Source: Chamaecrista fasciculata (taxonomy: Eukaryota > Streptophyta > Magnoliopsida > Fabales > Fabaceae). From it: a stretch of 64,000 bases of DNA. Below, piece by piece: positions 47,460 through 59,344 of the stretch. The notes beneath the pieces are model-generated. The model worked only from the letters and a program-made list of their open reading frames with translations, had not been told where the DNA came from and did no database searches. The stretch covers positions 1 through 64,000 of the forward strand of contig QANZ01049750.1 of the NCBI GenBank assembly GCA_003254925.1, in the 5' to 3' direction. Position 1 is the first letter of the stretch, and each line of letters begins with the position of its first letter. The translations under genes and the position numbers were made by a program.

Positions 47460-48612
47460 CGGCATTACTTACCTGACTTTTTTTCATCACTTATTGACAT
47501 TAAAAGGTGGTTTAGTTATTTTTTTCCATGGATGGTCTACCTGAACATCTCTCCTCATTTATTATTTATTTTTATACTTTTTTTAAAAAAAAAAACATCT
47601 CTCCACAACATTAAAACATTTTTTGTTTTTGTTTATAATTTATTTTTTCAAAAGTGTCTCTCTTCCGTCATATTTATTATTTTCATAATTTTTTCTACTG
47701 TAAATTTATTTTTTTTGGGATCTAGTTTAATATTTTATATCTACTAATATTTGAGTCTTATATATACTAATATTTAAACTATTGAATACTGTGAAACGAG
47801 AGGAGTGAGAGAATATTTCGCAATAAAGTTTGGACTAATTAAAATTAAGAGTAAACTAGCAATTTGGTCCCTGAAAGATCATCGAGCTGACAACTTAGTC
47901 CCTGAAAGATCAAAACGGTATATTTTTTAGTCCATAAAAGATTAAAACGGTATACTATTTAGTCCATAAAAAGGACTAAATAGTATACCATTTTGATCTT
48001 TCAGGGACTAAATTATACATTTCAATCTTTTAGGGACCGAATTGTTAGCTCGGTAATCTTTTAGGGATTGAATTGTTAGTTTACTCTAAAATTAATTAAC
48101 AGTAATACAAGATACTGGTTAGAGTTTTGTTAATAAATTTATGTTTTATTAATATTTTTTTATACTGATTAGAGTTTTTTAAAATTAATTTCAATTTTTT
48201 TAAAAATAACATTGAATTTTATTAGTAATTTTTTAAATGTGAATTTTTTTGTGATTGTTCTTTATATTTATTCTTTATGTTATTTATTATTATTTTTATT
48301 ATAGTAATAAAAAAGCAACAAATTTGAAAATAAATAATAAAAAAAAGTTGACTACTCTACGTGTGTGTGTGTGTTTAAAAAATTATTAAAATAATAAATA
48401 TGATGGGAGAGACTTTTTAAAAAAATAAATCATAAAAAGAAGAAAAAAAATATATTAATGTTGAGGAGAGAAGTTTTTTTAAAAAAAAGTATAAAAATAC
48501 AAAATAAATGAGGAGAGAGAGTTCAGGTGAACTATCCATAGAAAAAAATAACTAAAATACCTTTTAATGTCAATAAGTAATGAGAGAGAGTCAAGTGAGT
48601 AATAAAGCCGTC
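47460..48612. mobile_element. Foldback element nested in the poly(A)-tailed insertion
   Basis: Arms at about 47460-47700 and 48365-48612 are inverted copies. For example TTATTGACATTAAAAGGT on the left pairs with ACCTTTTAATGTCAATAA on the right. The loop between them holds another palindromic element (47849-48086). Ends and target duplication are not resolved. Confidence 0.65.
47849..48086. mobile_element. Palindromic MITE inside the foldback loop
   Basis: It starts GAGTAAACTAGCAATTTGG and ends TTGTTAGTTTACTC, and nearly the whole 238 bp folds back. TAA lies on both sides, consistent with a 3-bp target duplication, so a PIF/Harbinger-type origin is possible. Confidence 0.65.
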
Positions 48613-49187
48613 CTCCTTGTTCTCTCTGTTCTCTCTGTTCTCTCTCTATTCTTTTCGGTTTTTCTTTGGTTTTCTCTTCCATTCACCAGGTTCTTCATCT
48701 CTTTTAATTGATAGGGAGGGATTGTGATCATTAAAATTCTTCCTTATTATTTTATCTTTGTTTTAGTTTTTCAATTCAATGAATCAGATTTTGTATCCCT
48801 TAATTTAGTGGTGGTGTCTAGATTTATTTCTAGATTTAGTCTTTTCTTGTAAAAGATTCTGTTCCAAGCACTAGATCAGTTTAGATCTGAGCATCTATGT
48901 CGGAAAACATTATTTGTTTTGACATCTACATTTGAGATGAACACTACTTGTCTGATATGCAGAAGGTTTATCCGTAAATCGTTGGCAACACCAATATCAG
49001 TGATGAATTTCATCCTATTGATTGGATCAATTGTACTCTTATCTGTTTTTATAGTTCAACATTGTTTGCAAGTTATTCTTCTATATCGTTAGATTGAAGT
49101 TTTCTGATTAATTGTAAGTGCCGTTTGACTTTTCTATAGTTTGAGTATAATTGATGCTTTCAAAAAAAAAATAAAATTAAACTCCGC

Positions 49188-50489
49188 CAAATAAGTATAC
49201 ATGAGCGGATCAGACTCTGTACTGTACCCAAATATTCAATTCAGTTTTGGTCAAATCAGGTCACTGTGTTAAATCATATTGATTTTATTTTCATTTAATT
49301 GGTTTAACTTGGTATTTAATTTTTTATATACTTTTTAACTTATATAAATATATATTAACCAAAAAGATTGTATAAAGAAGATGAATGTTATATAATTAAC
49401 AAATTAAATTTAATATATTTATCAATAAAATATATTTAATATTTTTTTGAAAAAAAATCTGAACTTATATGAGTCCAAAACTATCAAAATCATGATTTTA
49501 CCTGACCCAATATAATCCAATCTATTAAGAAAAAAAGATCAAGTGAAACCGAAATGGCTCAGCTGATGAACATCCACACTTAGCCCTACACTATATGTTA
49601 TATGGCAACATTTTGCATATATGACTGGTAGGAAATTGAATTAATATTATACCCTTTTTTAATATATTACTAAATTAAAGAAAAGACGATCACGTTAATA
49701 GGTTATAGAGTTATCTACAACTCCAAGTGGTTAAGCTAATAAGTAAGCATTACGGCATGTGTTAATCCTTTGCAATAGTTTTGATGAAATATGTAATTAA
49801 TTATATTGTATGGAGAATGGATAAAGAAGAGAGATAGGATGTGTATATATTGAGTATAATGAGCAGTACTGCATATTTAGTAGTGGTGAGTCATAAATGA
49901 TAAGATCAAAAGCTCAAAACAGGAAATGGGGTAGCAGCCTGCAAGATGATTAATGGACGAATGATAAATAATGAAGAAGATGATGGCATATGCATATGCA
50001 TATGCATCCATCAATATAATTATGCATTGTCGCGTCGTATTCTTGACACAAAGTGCAAACCACATCCTTAATAATTGACTACCCACTCACTCACCCTCCA
50101 AAAAGTGCATTTCACTGTACAAAGTACAAACGTTTAAGATTTCAAACAAAAAAAAAAGTTAAAGCTATTTTTGATCTTAAATATACATTGTAAGATTCAT
50201 TTTCATTTTTTATGTTTTAAAATATTTAAATTAATTTTAAATATATTAACAAAATGTTTATCATCATATTTATTTGATTTCAAGTTTAAATGTAACGAAT
50301 TTAAAGTTAGTACATTATTTTATTTTAGTTGAGGTCGTTAGTAAACAAGATCAAATTTATCTTAAAAGTAGACCATTTAATTATTTCATGACCAAATAAG
50401 CAAAATTGATTATACATATCTCATTTCAAGTTTGAATACAACGAATTCAAAATTACGGATTACTCTTAACAAATCATTTAAATATGAAA
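49188..50489. other. AT-rich intergenic region with a foldback fragment
   Basis: Three tandem GCATAT units occur at about 49987-50007, and a degraded fragment related to the 44.5-kb foldback at about 50160-50450. No gene was seen. Confidence 0.4.
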
Positions 50490-50512
50490 CTAGCTATAGG
50501 ACCCGTGCGTTG
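50490..50512 (-). mobile_element. Helitron-like 3' terminus (second family)
   Basis: On the minus strand a hairpin CCCGTGCAACGCACGGG is followed by about 8 nt and CTAG, with a host T next. This is the Helitron 3' end layout. The element would extend to higher coordinates; its 5' TC end was not located, so only the terminus is reported. Confidence 0.5.
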
Positions 50513-53500
50513 CACGGGGAGATGCTAATTGTAAATGCTTCCAAAGTTATTTTTCAGTTATGACTGATATGATGAAATTGTTACTGATATGTATTTTAAT
50601 TTTTTATTGTTACATAGTGATATGCCTTTATAAACCAAAATAAATGTATCATATCCCAATATAAGGGGTTTGATTTATTTGTGATCCTATAACCATGAAC
50701 CAATGTCCTTTTATAAATAGCAATGCTTAGCATAAAAAGAATTGTAGAAAAAAAACATCAAATTGCCATATACACCAGTGGTTGGTACACACAATTAATC
50801 CAAACCATCCAATGGTTGTCAAAAACAAAAAAATAAACGAATATCCTTCATAATAATTCAAAAACTTAACATGTTCAATCTATAGTCATTAATCATGTTC
50901 AATTGATTTGTAATATCACTATATTTGACCGCTTGTCTAAAATAACAATATGATTTAACTCATATAATTGCCAAAACAATCATTATTAATTTACAATTTA
51001 CAACATGGAATATCAACTTTTTATGACTGTTTTAATTGTTTCTAATCGTAGTATACTATCAAACAATAGTTGCCCATAATAAATTTCAAAAGTAACCACA
51101 ATTAGTAATTGGGTTACACGTCTATCAAATTAATCAAATTTTCATTACGGATTATATATAATTATATTTTAAAAACGCGTATATAAAATCAATCATTAAT
51201 TATTTTATGTGTATTCGAATATAGTTCATCGTTAAATATTACTATTGTTGAATACCAATAACAAATTCAATATATGTTCTAATTTCCTCTATTAATATAT
51301 AATAAATTGATGCAAAAACAAACTCTTTTTTTTAACGTATGATAATATAGTATTACATAATACAAATTATTTTAAAATGATTCTATTTGAGCAAGCTATT
51401 AATGAAATACGTAGGAATTCCTAGATATTACTAATTTCACACTTATGATATATATCATGTTATTAGGAATACTATCTTACTTTTCCTTATTAGCAATTAC
51501 TGCCATATTTGATACCTTTACTGAAATGACAGATGAGATAAATATGAAAAAATTCAATAATTTAAAACTAAAATAAAATATTTTACTAAAAAATAGAACC
51601 AATTTAAACATTTTGAGGCATACAATATCAAAATAATATTTAAACATACATTTAAAATCAAAATAACTCTTTTGACAAAAACAAAAACAATCATACATGC
51701 ATAGTATTAGAGTAATCTAATTTGTATTTTTTTAATTTTTTTAAAACTAAACATATTTTTAATAGGAAAATAAATTTTCCACAAAAAAAAAGTATTTAAA
51801 ATAGTTAAGTGCCCCTATATTTATTAACTATGTATCTTTATCTATAGAAAAAAGAGGATGTACTAGAGAATGTTGATTTTATAGCGGTTCTTAAAATTTA
51901 TATAAATAATTTTCAATATTTATCAAAATTTTTAAAATATTCTGTTATATCTTTATTTTCTAAAAAATTTGATGATATACCTTCTAGAACATTGCCCCAC
52001 ACTCGTTTAACTTATCTCCACTCGATTGATGGATGTGTCGTATTAAAAAGTTGAAAATTCCACATGTGACGTGCCCTCTTTTTTTCTTTCCCACCATTTG
52101 TTCTTGAAAATTTCTAAAAATATATTGAAAAATATCAATTTTTGATCATCAAATCATTTATATATAGATATATATAGTAAATATATATTTTAAAACACAA
52201 TTCCATAATAATAAAAAAAATTGTCGTAATACTTTTTTCTTTCCTTATTCTCCCTTCGTTTCCCTTAACAATTAACATATAAGATAATAAATAATGCAAA
52301 TTCTCAATGCCGTGTTGCTTGTTTATTTGAAAATTCGATGATCACTACTATCGTCCCTCTGATTAACATAGGTTGAAGACGTTTTACTTGGCCAAATTAC
52401 CTTTGTGATCTTTCAACGTACCTTTCAAACTTTAATTATAATGGACCTATTTCCAATTGTAATTCATGCATTACAACCTTTTCCTTTCCCTTTTTCTGTT
52501 CCTATTAAACCCCTCATATATAAATAATGTAACGCTTTTATATAATTACACTTATTTTCAAACACAATAGTATGGATTGAATTAAGATTCAAAGTGTCAA
52601 TAAAAAAATTATAGGTGTCTCTTCCATCTTCCCTTTCACTCTGTCAATTCCAGATATATGTATCAAAGAATCGTAATGAATCGCAGGGTGCATGCGGGTT
52701 GAATTAATTGTAAGGATTTCGAATGCGTACCTAATTAAATGTAAAATTGGTAGTATGTATATACATAGGACAATTCATATTCATTATTCTGTGAATGCTT
52801 AGTTGGACAGAACGTGATTTGCTTTATGAACGACAAGATTTAATCCTAACTAGGAAATTATTATATATTATTAATCGGTTCATACTTCATAGTCTTAATA
52901 TTTGATTAAAAAATGTTTATTATTTCCGCCAAAAATATGGAATCTTGACCAGCACCTGCCGTGTGTACCATTGGCCATTAATGTTTGTGAATTGTGTTAA
53001 GTATAACACTCCTTATTTTTTGTAAAGAAAATGACAATTCCAATTTTGGACTTGCTGCAAGGGATTTCTACGAGTCTAGTACAGAGTATTCTCTCTCGCT
53101 ACTTAATTAGTTTCTAGAAAACTCATTCATCGTTCTGGAAACATATATATGGATGGACGAATATAAATATGAATAAAATAAATAACAGATCCCGGACAAT
53201 AATAAATTAAAGCAATACAAATCTGTACGACTCTAAATATTTTTTCCTGATTTATTTTTTTAATTGATGTGCAGCCTGTTTTCATAATCTGATTACTTTT
53301 TTATTTGCTGTTTTTTCATTGATGTGACAAGAAAAAAAAATTACTTTTGATTTTGCTTAAGTTCTTGAGATTAAGACTACAATTTGGATGCCAGCTCTTG
53401 TTGTTCTCAAAGGATCACCCAAGTAAGACATAACAAGTAAGAAGGCGCGACAACAAGGAAAAAGTGCATCATTGTGTTTAAGATTTATATAAATAGTCCT

Positions 53501-55079
53501 CTTCTTTTTAATTCGCTTTCACTCGGTAAACTCATCACTCTTCCAAACATGTCCCATGAATTTCGTCTGCGTTCACGCTTGGATACTTCATACTTTCACA
53601 TTATAATAAATCAAATCAAAATTTGGGTTATTTTGTACACATTAATAGAGGGTCTTGTGATGTTATAGTTTTCCGGTATGAGGATATATGATCATAATAT
53701 TAGAAAAATAAAAACAAAAGTGTAATAATATAAGTCAAAGTCTTGGGTCTTGTATGTGTGGAAAAATATCATGTACTGATGTACATATATGGGGTGGCGG
53801 TACGATTACACCAGTGCATAGAGAGATGACAATAATGTGGAAAACTTTATTTTATTTATTATGGATAACTTCTATTTATGCAATGTCGCAACCATTGTGA
53901 CTATGACAATATTAATTATCCATGTCAACTCTTATCCACATCCATGCCCAAAAATTTAAATTCTTATCCGTATATCTCTCTTATTGTGTACATTTTTATG
54001 TGTGTTATAAAATTTAAAATTTTCTGGTTCAAAAAAAAATTTTAATTTTCAAACCTCGCATCTTATCCATTTCCCTGCCACGTGCCCCTCCCAAATCCAT
54101 CCTCATCTATTTCTGTCCCTCTTTACCTTTTTTTTTTTTTTCATAGAAGTCCCTCTTTACCCTTTTCACTTTTTTTTTTCTTTGGTAAAAACCCTATTCA
54201 CTTTTCACTGTCACGACCTTTACTTCTAATCTTATCCTTTTCCCTTCAACAATTTTCCAACATACACCCCAATCTTATTTCATTTCCATTTCCCCATACA
54301 CATATGGTATATTCAGGCAAAAAATAAAATAAAAAACACATGGTATATCCACTTATTAATACTATGTTCTAAATAACATCCTACACTGACACTACAACTG
54401 CAGTACTGCACAATCACACACCTCACTCTTTCTTTTTTATTCTTTAAACGCTGCAGTCTTTTTTTTTCCTCAACACAATAAATTAAGATCTATATTTTTC
54501 AAACATCTATCTTAGTCCCTAATGTCATGAAAAAGGGATAACAATTGTATTAAAAGTTAATTACATTTGACAATTCAAAGATATTGAGGTAATTAAGAAA
54601 AAAAAGTATGTACGTAACATATAAGTAGCGTTTTTCATTTCCCATAATTCTATTATTGTTGGGAATCACATAATATAAAAAAATATTTTGGATGAGTTAA
54701 AATAATTTTGAGGTTATTTTAAAATACGTCTGTGAATATTATAATTTTGTGTTTAGTTCAACTTTGATAATGTAAAAAATGTTTAATACATTTTCAAATA
54801 TGCATTTAACTTTTTATTTTATCGAAATTCACCAAAAAAATTTTTGAGAATAATTTTAAAAATTATGTTTTGTTTTTACATCATAAAAAAAATCTATGGT
54901 TATTAAAAGTTTTAAATAACATTAACAATTTCATAAAAAAAATATCATTTCAAAATACAATGTCTATAATTCTTAAAACAACAAAATAGTCTAAAAATTA
55001 AAAAATTCATCACTCAAAACATAACTAACATAATTATCAAAATAACACAATAAAAACTCATACCTAATAGATGACTCAC
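50513..55079. other. AT-rich intergenic region, partly Helitron body
   Basis: It may include the body of the Helitron-like element ending at 50490. I saw no genes; homopolymer-rich stretches give short meaningless frames (for example 54082-54327). Confidence 0.4.
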
Positions 55080-55423
55080 TAAGGCTCCGTTTGGTAGCCA
55101 TGAAAAGAGTTTTACATTGTAAAACTCCACGAATTTCGAGACTTTCATGTGTTTGGTATGGTAATTTAAGCTATGTAAAGTGGATTACAATGTAAAGGGT
55201 TTTACATTACATAGGCCATTTTTCTTTACTTCACATTTCTGATGTAATTCAAGTCTACCTAGGGAATTATGGTAGAATTCCTAATTTGCCCCTCTCACTC
55301 TCATCCCATTTTCTCCCCCTAAGGTGGCCGGCGACAGCGGCGGCGGNTTTCCTTTCCCTCACAATTTTTCCCTTGTAAAACCCTTTCCTTTACATACCCC
55401 CAACCTTACCAAATGGACCCTAA
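55080..55423. mobile_element. Tourist-like (PIF/Harbinger) MITE
   Basis: The element 55083-55420 (338 bp) begins GGCTCCGTTTGGTA and ends TACCAAATGGACCC (12 of 14 bases match as an inverted repeat). TAA target duplications lie at 55080-55082 and 55421-55423. The inner part includes TTTACATTGTAAAA-type palindromes and a GGCGGC run interrupted by an N near 55347. Confidence 0.8.
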
Positions 55424-55753
55424 GAAAATTTGAAGTGGAGAAGGTTAATAGAACAAAGCTTTTTTTTATTATAAATAAAAAAAATAGAAGAAAGCTTAAT
55501 TAGTTAGGTTAACTTGAAAATGACAATATAATTGTTTTAAATAAACAAAAATAATCTCATCCAATAGAATTATACTAATTCCATCGCCGTAAGGTGAGAT
55601 TAAGAAATAAACAATTCATGAGAATAAATTACTCTAGAAACTACAATATTTTTGAAATTAATTTTTTAATCTACGTACCATAGTCAAAATTAATATATTC
55701 CACAGCTCACAATCCCACAAATATTTTTCTAATTGGCCTACCAAAGGCTTCCA

Positions 55754-56200
55754 TAATTTTTTGGGTAAATTACATTTTGGTACCCTATGATTTGACCTTA
55801 TTTCACTTTGGTACCCTGTGGTTTGAAACTTGACATTTTGATACCATGTGGTATTCTCTATTAACATTTTGGTACCCTTGAAGCTATTTTGTAATTTTAA
55901 CCATAACAAATTTTGCAAAAATTACATATTGACCCCAAAATTTTTTCAAAAAATTATAAATAGGTCCCTAGATACATATTATCTAGGGGCTAAAATGAAA
56001 ACTTTAAAAAAAATTTGGAGTCAACATGTAATTTTTGTAAAATTTGTTATGATTAAAATTACAAAATAGTTCCAAAGGGTACCAAAGTGTTAAAAGAGAA
56101 TACCACAGGATTCCAAAATGTCAGATTCCAAACCACAGGGTATCAACGTGAAATAGGGTCAAACTACAAGGTACTAAAGTGGTATTTACCCTAATTTTTT
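55754..56200. mobile_element. Foldback MULE-type MITE with exact 9-bp duplication
   Basis: The element 55763-56191 (429 bp) starts GGGTAAATTACATTTTGG and ends with the approximate inverse GTGGTATTTACCC. Exact 9-mers TAATTTTTT lie at 55754-55762 and 56192-56200. Repeated phrases TTTTGGTACCC and their complements run along both arms, so the RNA would form a long hairpin. Confidence 0.85.
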
Positions 56201-56943
56201 AGAAGATTTTGATTTGCGAGTGGGGAGAGTTTAATTAGTTATATTAATATCTAAAATCAGTTTTCTGTAATAAATCGGTTAAAGTGTTTTAGACACAAGT
56301 AAACAAAGTAGGGGAAGTGACGTTTGAAAATAAAGTAAAGTATTACTCTGAGTTAGGATTAACTTTTTCATCAAGTTGTCGGTTTTGTTTTTTTTTTTTT
56401 GGGCATTTCAAGTTGCTCAGTTGAAAAATTGAATGGGCAAACTGAATTTTTGATTTCATAATTTTTTTTTTTTTACTTTTAGTCTCATATCTTATACTCT
56501 CAGGTTCTAAATTCAGTCTCGTGTTACACTAGTTCTATATATTTGTGTGGAGTTGTAGAATTAATCTCATATTTTTTATCAAGTAATAAAATTGATCTCA
56601 TATCTTTAGTTTAAGTGTAAATTTAGTTTCATATATTTGAGTCAATTATAATTGATGGTGAAACTTTTTATAAAGATACGAGATCAATTCTCCAATTTAA
56701 CTAAAAGATATGGAACCAAAAAGACCAAATTTACAATTTGAGAAAAAAATGAGATGAAAAATATAAAAAAAAATTATGGGACTAAAAGTGGAGCAAAATG
56801 AAATTATTGAAGTTTTTGGATTAAAACTGAGGAATGAAGGAGAGGAGTGGTACGTGATATTTTGAGGAGTGAATGTACAGGTGGCAGGCAAAGAGAGAGG
56901 CGAGGAATGGATTGGTTTATTTGTTATGTAACGGGCAGTCCTG

Positions 56944-56952
56944 TATAAATAG
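56944..56952 (+). promoter_or_regulatory. TATA box of the F-box/kelch gene
   Basis: TATAAATAG lies 107 bp upstream of the ATG at 57051, with a C/A-rich leader between. Confidence 0.65.
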
Positions 56953-57050
56953 TACCGCAATCCTCACTTGATTACTACTTACTTGGCTTCTTCAAACTCG
57001 AAACCACCCTTATTGAACAAATCAAATCAAAATTGCATCTGCACACATCA

Positions 57051-58094
57051 ATGGAAGTTGCTGACTTGATCGACTTGCTGCCTGGTTTGCCGGATGACAT
57101 CGGACTCGACTGCCTGACCCGTTTGCCTCATTCGGGTTACCCGCTTGCTTCCCGAGTGTGCCGTCAATGGCGTCATCTGCTGGAAAGCGACTATTTCTAC
57201 CATCACAGGAAGAAATCCGGGCATACCCGTGAAGTCGCTTGTTTGATTCAGGCTCTCCCTCTCCCTCACGAGGAAGCAGGGGATGGGCTTGGGCTTAAAC
57301 CCACCGGGTCTCCGGCTCAGGGCATCACCGTGTTCGACCCGATGAGTCAGAAGTGGGAACGACTCGACCCGGTTCCGGATTACCCACTAGGGCTGCCCCT
57401 GTTCTGTCAATCGGCTAGCTGGGAAGACAAGCTGGTGGTGATGGGAGGGTGGGACCCACAGTCCTACGAGCCCGTGACGGACGTTTTCGTGTACGATTTC
57501 AGACGGAGCGAGTGGCGGAGAGGGAAGGATATGCCGTCGAAGCGGTCATTCTTCGCGATCGGAGCCCACGAGGGTCGGATCTACGTGGCGGGAGGGCACG
57601 ACGAGAACAAGAACGCGCTCAAAACGGCGTCGGTTTATGATGTAAGAAACGACGAGTGGAGTGAGTTAAGGGCGATGAGTGAGGAGCGAGACGAGTGCGA
57701 AGGAAGAGTGGTCGGAGATGAGTTCTGGGTCATCGGCGGCTACCCCACGGAGCTCCAGGGTATGTTCGAAGGTACAGTCGAGGCCTACGGGTTCGGGTCG
57801 GGTCAATGGAGGCGGATTGAAGGTGCATGGGAAGCGGGTCGATGCCCCAAGTGGTGCGTCGGGTCAGTGGGGAAGGATGGGAAATTGGAGAGTTGGGGAG
57901 ATATGGAATCGGGGCTCCGAGTGGGAGTGTGTGGAGTGGCCTTGGGATCAATGAACATGGCGATTGGATCGGAGTATGAAGGAGGGCCCCACGTCTTCTA
58001 TTTGCACCGAGGCCACAATTGTAAATTCACCAAGATCACTGTCCCTTCTCATTTCTCTGGTTTTGTTCATTCCGGATGCTGTGTTCATGTCTAA
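57051..58094 (+). CDS. F-box/kelch-repeat protein, KMD/KFB39-KFB50 (SKIP20) type
   Basis: An intronless frame of 347 residues from ATG 57051. It opens MEVADLIDLLPGLPDDIGLD and continues with the F-box (about 8-50: LPDDIGLDCLTRLP, then RVCRQWRHLL). Kelch repeats follow, with GG doublets and Tyr/Trp positions at VVMGGWD, IYVAGGHDENKNA and WVIGGYP. The end HSGCCVHV is family-like. Arabidopsis relatives At2g44130 and At3g59940 are SCF substrate receptors reported to direct phenylalanine ammonia-lyase and type-B response regulators to proteasomal degradation, linking phenylpropanoid flux and cytokinin response. The coding sequence is markedly more GC-rich than its surroundings, as often in intronless plant genes. 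It stands alone between transposon-rich flanks. Confidence 0.94.
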   Translation: MEVADLIDLLPGLPDDIGLDCLTRLPHSGYPLASRVCRQWRHLLESDYFYHHRKKSGHTREVACLIQALPLPHEEAGDGLGLKPTGSPAQGITVFDPMSQKWERLDPVPDYPLGLPLFCQSASWEDKLVVMGGWDPQSYEPVTDVFVYDFRRSEWRRGKDMPSKRSFFAIGAHEGRIYVAGGHDENKNALKTASVYDVRNDEWSELRAMSEERDECEGRVVGDEFWVIGGYPTELQGMFEGTVEAYGFGSGQWRRIEGAWEAGRCPKWCVGSVGKDGKLESWGDMESGLRVGVCGVALGSMNMAIGSEYEGGPHVFYLHRGHNCKFTKITVPSHFSGFVHSGCCVHV

Positions 58095-58949
58095 TACAAA
58101 CAATTCTCTACTAGTACTAGTCCACTACTGTATACTACTCTTCAGTGATGCCAATGCCTCTTGTTTTGTTTTGTTTTCATTTTCTAAATATACTTTTTTG
58201 ATGTGCATACTAATATACTTAATACTATATCAAACTTATCACTCAGCCTTCTATATTATTTATTTATTTATTTCATTTTTTAATATAGAAATGAATAGGA
58301 CATATGTCTTTAAGAAAAAGGTAAAAAATACCGAAAAGAGCAACAATCCAATGTTGTGCGTTATATTCAAGTTTGAGAAAATATTGGAAGAAAAAAAAAA
58401 AGAAAAAGAACAATTGCATGTGCACCCTAAAAGAATATAAATCTAGCGAGTACATATAACTATATACTTACTGACCCATGTTTTTAATATATTTATGCAA
58501 ATTGGTTGGGTCAAAGCGGTTTGTGTCGGGTCTCTTTTGCCTCTTCTCAATTGTCATCTATGCTCACTGCAAATATAGTAATGAAAAATATGACATAAAT
58601 AAAAGACATGCATATTAAATAAATAATAACTGCAGAAATTATTGTGTATTAGTTGACATCAAATCACATTTTTAAACTTCTCCGACTTGCGTTATTTTCT
58701 TCAATTATGAAGTCACTTTTGAAGTTCTCATTGAATTAAGGATGGATTCATATTGACAAGTGTTAAACCAAATAAATTATTTGTAAGGTTAATCTTAACT
58801 TATTTTTCCAATCAATTGGATCTCATTTTTATTTATTCTATTTCGATATCAATATTCGACATTTAGAAGCTTTCAGTTTGATTTAGCATGTATAAAAAAA
58901 TAATCAGAGTAAAACTATGTCTCAATATATAAAAATAGTAAGATTCATA
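58095..58949. other. 3' flank of the F-box/kelch gene
   Basis: Contains the 3' UTR and AT-rich sequence; no further gene was seen. Confidence 0.45.
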
Positions 58950-59129
58950 TCTTATATTATATGGCTCCACCCCTTTCTGGTCGTCCATGTTTAAAACTAT
59001 AGTCTATGAAATTAAAAATAAGAGAAAATTTATTATTTGGTCTTTCTTTCTTTACTAAGTTAACAATTTAGTCCCTTATTTATTCTACATACATATTTGC
59101 GTGCCCGTTAGGGCACGCAAAGCCCCTAG
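58950..59129 (+). mobile_element. Short Helitron-like element, copy 2
   Basis: It starts TCTTATATTATATGGC after a host A and ends with the hairpin GCGTGCCCGTTAGGGCACGC, then AAAGCCC and CTAG before T. It is 180 bp, the same length as copy 1, and nearly identical to it. Confidence 0.8.
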
Positions 59130-59145
59130 TATATATATATATATA

Positions 59146-59321
59146 CTAGTTACTTTGCGTGTCCGTTAGGGCACGCAAATATGTATATAAAATAAATAAA
59201 GGACTAAATTGTTAACTTAGTAAAGAAAGAGAGACCAAATAGTAAATTTTCTCTTATTTTTAATTTCATAGACTATAGTTTTAAACATGGACGACCAAAA
59301 AGGGGTGGATATAATATAAGA
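59146..59321 (-). mobile_element. Short Helitron-like element, copy 3, opposed to copy 2
   Basis: Same family read on the minus strand (start TCTTATATTATATCC at 59321, end CTAG at 59146). Its hairpin has one changed base pair position (GTCC in place of GCCC on one arm). It faces copy 2 across a 16-bp TA run, so 58950-59321 forms one large palindrome. Confidence 0.8.
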
Positions 59322-59344
59322 TATATATATACACGCCAAAATAA

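Larger units (their letters stand above)
47421..49187 (+). mobile_element. Poly(A)-tailed retroposon-like insertion
   Basis: Thirteen-base direct repeats AATTAAACTCCGC occur at 47421-47433 and 49175-49187. The right copy is preceded by an A-rich tail (about 49161-49174). A long target duplication with a terminal A tract is the mark of target-primed reverse transcription (LINE machinery). The 3' part (48613-49160) starts with repeated TTCTCTCTG and reads like a transcribed leader or UTR; no reverse transcriptase is present. The 5' part contains a foldback element listed separately. The template is not identified. Confidence 0.6.

Noticed and set aside
57033-57050. Upstream extension of the F-box/kelch protein from a TTG codon.
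   Set aside because: Plant nuclear genes normally start at ATG, and MEVADLIDLLPGLP from 57051 matches the family start.
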